Shown in pieces: positions 15,824-17,556 of a stretch of 17,556 nucleotides of DNA. The position numbers and the translations under genes were made by a program. The notes beneath the pieces were generated by a model that saw only the letters and a program-made list of their open reading frames with translations, did no database searches and had not been told where the DNA came from. The DNA comes from UBA1067 sp963661055 (GTDB taxonomy: Bacteria > Verrucomicrobiota > Kiritimatiellia > RFP12 > UBA1067): NCBI GenBank assembly GCA_963661055.1, contig CAVLAC010000036.1:1-17556 (forward strand), given 5' to 3'. Within the stretch, counting starts at the first letter, position 1. The number at the start of each line of letters is the position of its first letter.

Positions 15824-15937
15824 AACGCTACGCGGAGGGCTTCGCAAGAATCGCCCAGACATAGCTGTTTTGTCTCACCCGAGAGCCGCAGAGTTCGCAG
15901 AGAGTTTGATGTGAGAGCACAAATGTGCTGATTTGGC
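15824..15937. other. Intergenic stretch, no gene seen
   Basis: It contains a GCAGAGTTCGCAGAGAG phrase (15889-15905) and short inverted words, but no protein-like frame. It ends at the promoter of the structured leader. Confidence 0.5.
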
Positions 15938-15967
15938 TTGAGTTCTCACCCTGAATTATGGTATAAT
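15938..15967 (+). promoter_or_regulatory. Promoter of the structured leader / acyltransferase gene
   Basis: TTGAGT (15938-15943) and the extended -10 TGGTATAAT (15959-15967) are spaced by 18 nt. Transcription would start near 15974, about 320 nt before the next gene, an unusually long leader for this window. Confidence 0.6.
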
Positions 15968-15973
15968 TTGTGG

Positions 15974-16296
15974 TGTTCGGATGACGGATAAAGCAAGTGA
16001 GTCCGAGCCTTATAGACCGAGGGAATGCTTAAGCGGCGAAGTGCCGCGCTCCGCTCTTTAGGTCGTATGATAATTTAGCGTCTACGCTAAAAGTCGTTCA
16101 TAGGAAATACTACCACTATTTTCAAAATCCGAACGACATATGAGCGAGGATGCGCCCAATAGGCGCATTGTCTCTTTATGTATTCGGATTGGCCTGTGGT
16201 AGGGCTACCTATGAGTGCATGAGAAGATGATGCGCTCTTTTTATGCATGTGAGGGGGTCTCTGCGGCGGAGTTGTGCATAAAGAGAAAGAGCCTAA
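15974..16296 (+). ncRNA. Structured RNA leader or small RNA, unknown family
   Basis: The stretch has no gene but many perfect or near-perfect helices. TTTAGCG/CGCTAAA (16074-16080 with 16085-16091) has a 4-nt loop. A nested arm follows: CATAGG/CCTATG (16099-16104 with 16208-16213), CTACCAC/GTGGTAG (16110-16116 with 16196-16202), AATCCGAA/TTCGGATT (16126-16133 with 16183-16190) and the tip hairpin ATGCGCC/GGCGCAT (16150-16156 with 16162-16168). Last, a 12-bp helix with one G-U pair (16236-16247 with 16275-16286) ends beside the ribosome site of the acyltransferase gene. GTTCGGAT at 15975-15982, right at the predicted 5' end, could pair with 16127-16134 instead. I recognise no known riboswitch, 6S, tmRNA, SRP or RNase P signature. 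It may be a regulatory leader, a free RNA or both. Confidence 0.5.
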
Positions 16297-17349
16297 ATGT
16301 CTAATGTATCGGCTGAAACAAGCCATAAAATCAAGAATATGAGCATTGTTTGCGCATTGCTCGTCGTAATAATTCATGTTATTTGGTATAACGAAAGTGT
16401 TTGTTTCACTTGGTTCATAAACGAAGTTGTTAAAGGAGGCATTGCACGAATTGCTGTCCCTTTCTTCTTTGTCGTCTCTGGCTACTTCCTCGCGGCACAT
16501 TTTGATGAAGATGGGTGGTGGGCGCGAGAAACAAAGAAGCGGATACATTCACTTGTCATTCCATTCCTTGTATGGAGTATTCTCGCCTATTTGATTCTTG
16601 TGCCTCAGAATATGATAGAAGATTATGTGGCGCATCGTCCATTTGGTACTTCTATTTCTCTTTCGAACGGAAAATGGATTTCGCTATTTGGTCTTGATTT
16701 GTCCACAATGCCCTTTTTGCTTCCGCTATGGTATGTACGAGCTCTTTTCTTTCTTGTTTTGCTTTCGCCTCTCGTAAATAAAGGTGTCTGTAAATTTAGA
16801 ATCGTATGGTTGCTCCTGACTCTTGTTCTTCCTAAGATAGTTTATGTTCTTACCACGCGAGCACATCTGCCGTTCTGGACAGGATTCTTTGGCTCGGGAG
16901 GTGTTTCATTGGCAGGGCTCTTCTATTTCTCTGTGGGAATCTATATTAGAAGGTTTAATGTTTCGATTCACTCTAGGCCATTAGCAATTGTATGTGCAAT
17001 TTTGGGAACTGGTGGATTAATTGCGCAAGTAATTCTGCATGCACATGGCATAAAGCTTCCGTGCGGTATGGAATATCTTCGCGTTCCTTTTCTAATGTAT
17101 GCAGTTTGGTACATTATGCCCTCGCGTCCGTTTCCTATATGGCTTACATCTTGTTCATTCCCAATCTATGTGACCCACATAATTCTTTGGCGGCAAGTAA
17201 GTGCTGTTACGCGGCGGTGTATTGCCAATCCGCAACTTGAAAGCATTGTATGTTGTCTGGTCGTAATGGTCTATGCACTAATCGGCATTAATCTATTGCG
17301 AAAGTATTTCCCCCGTCTCTCAAACTTCCTCTTTGCAGGGCGCGCCTGA
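16297..17349 (+). CDS. Acyltransferase-3 family membrane protein
   Basis: Members of this family move acetyl or other acyl groups onto sugars of surface polysaccharides, using about ten membrane helices. The 350-residue protein shows the family start (KNMSIVCALLVVIIHVIW, with the conserved His in VIIHV), FFFVVSGYFLA, a basic loop before LVIPFLVWSI, PLWYVRALFFLVLLSPL and further hydrophobic helices to the end. GAAAGAG (16285-16291) lies 5 nt before the ATG and abuts a leader helix. It stands alone, but the glycosyltransferases at 8689-10982 suggest a shared surface glycan; this is inference. Base composition is AT-richer than in the leu operon. The acyl group and target are not known. Confidence 0.88.
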   Translation: MSNVSAETSHKIKNMSIVCALLVVIIHVIWYNESVCFTWFINEVVKGGIARIAVPFFFVVSGYFLAAHFDEDGWWARETKKRIHSLVIPFLVWSILAYLILVPQNMIEDYVAHRPFGTSISLSNGKWISLFGLDLSTMPFLLPLWYVRALFFLVLLSPLVNKGVCKFRIVWLLLTLVLPKIVYVLTTRAHLPFWTGFFGSGGVSLAGLFYFSVGIYIRRFNVSIHSRPLAIVCAILGTGGLIAQVILHAHGIKLPCGMEYLRVPFLMYAVWYIMPSRPFPIWLTSCSFPIYVTHIILWRQVSAVTRRCIANPQLESIVCCLVVMVYALIGINLLRKYFPRLSNFLFAGRA

Positions 17350-17381
17350 GTTTGTTACGAGTTGTCTGAGACTATAAATTG

Positions 17382-17459
17382 CCTACTTCACTGGCACCGA
17401 GGGAAGTAGGAAGTGGCATGCCTGAGTCTAGAACCCCATATGCCGCGCCCTACTTCCCT
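17382..17459 (+). repeat. Overlapping inverted repeats after the acyltransferase gene
   Basis: AGGGAAGTAGG (17400-17410) is the exact reverse complement of CCTACTTCCCT (17449-17459). Inside it GGCAT (17415-17419) pairs with ATGCC (17440-17444). CCTACTTC at 17382-17389 can pair with 17403-17410 instead, so two structures compete. No T-run is present. Confidence 0.55.
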
Positions 17460-17471
17460 GCTATAGGGTCT

Positions 17472-17556
17472 CCTAGGGCGCGGCTTCAAAAGACCTAGGT
17501 CTTTTGAACGGAACACCTAGGTCTTTTAATCAAAACACCTAGGTCTTTTGTTTGAA
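17472..17556. repeat. 22-bp-period repeat array with CCTAGG core
   Basis: CCTAGG occurs at 17472, 17494, 17516 and 17538, exactly 22 bp apart. The last three copies share the 12-bp core CCTAGGTCTTTT. The remaining bases vary: GAACGGA, AATCAAA and GTTTGAA follow the three cores. The first copy is degenerate. Copy 2 sits in a perfect 24-bp palindrome at 17485-17508. The array runs past the window edge. Confidence 0.8.

Noticed and set aside
15974..16296. 6S RNA, tmRNA, RNase P RNA or SRP RNA
   Set aside because: None of the signature conserved sequences of these RNAs could be found, although the stretch is clearly able to fold.
16087..16548. 153-codon minus-strand frame over the leader and the start of the acyltransferase gene
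   Set aside because: No ribosome site or motif, and it overlaps a convincing membrane-protein gene and the paired leader segments.
17382..17459. Integron attC site
   Set aside because: Inverted repeats are nested in a suggestive way, but the conserved GTTRRRY and RYYYAAC core sites are missing and no integrase is seen.
17472..17556. CRISPR array
   Set aside because: Conserved parts of about 15 bp and variable parts of 7 bp are far too short for CRISPR repeats and spacers, and no cas gene is present.

Overview
The window looks like chromosomal DNA of an uncultured member of the PVC group. Kiritimatiellota or a close Verrucomicrobiota/Lentisphaerota relative is the best guess. The reasons are a small exported protein with a PEP-CTERM tail, a BspA-like leucine-rich-repeat protein, a secreted GH38-like glycosidase next to a mannonate-dehydratase-like enzyme, and intergenic DNA full of short palindromic repeats. 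This placement is inferred from gene style, not from a marker gene. No rRNA, tRNA or transposase gene was seen.

Layout. (1) 1-1354: a PEP-CTERM protein gene with its terminator, surrounded by five REP-like hairpin repeats and low-complexity DNA. (2) 1355-6934: a compact operon leuA-leuC-leuD-leuB-pheA. It encodes the leucine branch from 2-ketoisovalerate plus the phenylalanine branch from chorismate, with very short gaps or ATGA overlaps and a promoter only about 16 nt before leuA. (3) 6999-8468, minus strand: an AT-richer exported leucine-rich-repeat protein. (4) 8689-10982: a WecG/TagA/CpsF glycosyltransferase overlapping a large two-domain glycosyltransferase, a surface-polysaccharide pair. 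(5) 11163-15769: a 1200-residue secreted protein joining a GH38-like domain to a hexose mutarotase-like domain, followed closely by a UxuA-like protein, a likely sugar-use pair. (6) 15770-16296: a long intergenic stretch with a good promoter and dense nested inverted repeats, which reads as a structured leader or small RNA ahead of (7) an acyltransferase-3 membrane protein at 16297-17349. (8) 17350-17556: inverted repeats, then a 22-bp-period repeat array that runs off the window.

The most unusual signal is spread over the window. The 10-mer CGCGGCACTT (reverse AAGTGCCGCG) occurs exactly 15 times by my hand count, in all three reading frames of one strand relative to the genes, in both orientations, and once outside any gene. 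It encodes unrelated peptides, so the DNA word itself seems to be kept. It resembles the logic, and partly the sequence, of the Haemophilus uptake signal AAGTGCGGT, so it may be a DNA-uptake or other genome-wide signal in this lineage. Next in interest are the structured leader at 15962-16296 with competing helices, the 22-bp array at the right end, and a REP family whose stems differ by compensatory changes around a constant loop.
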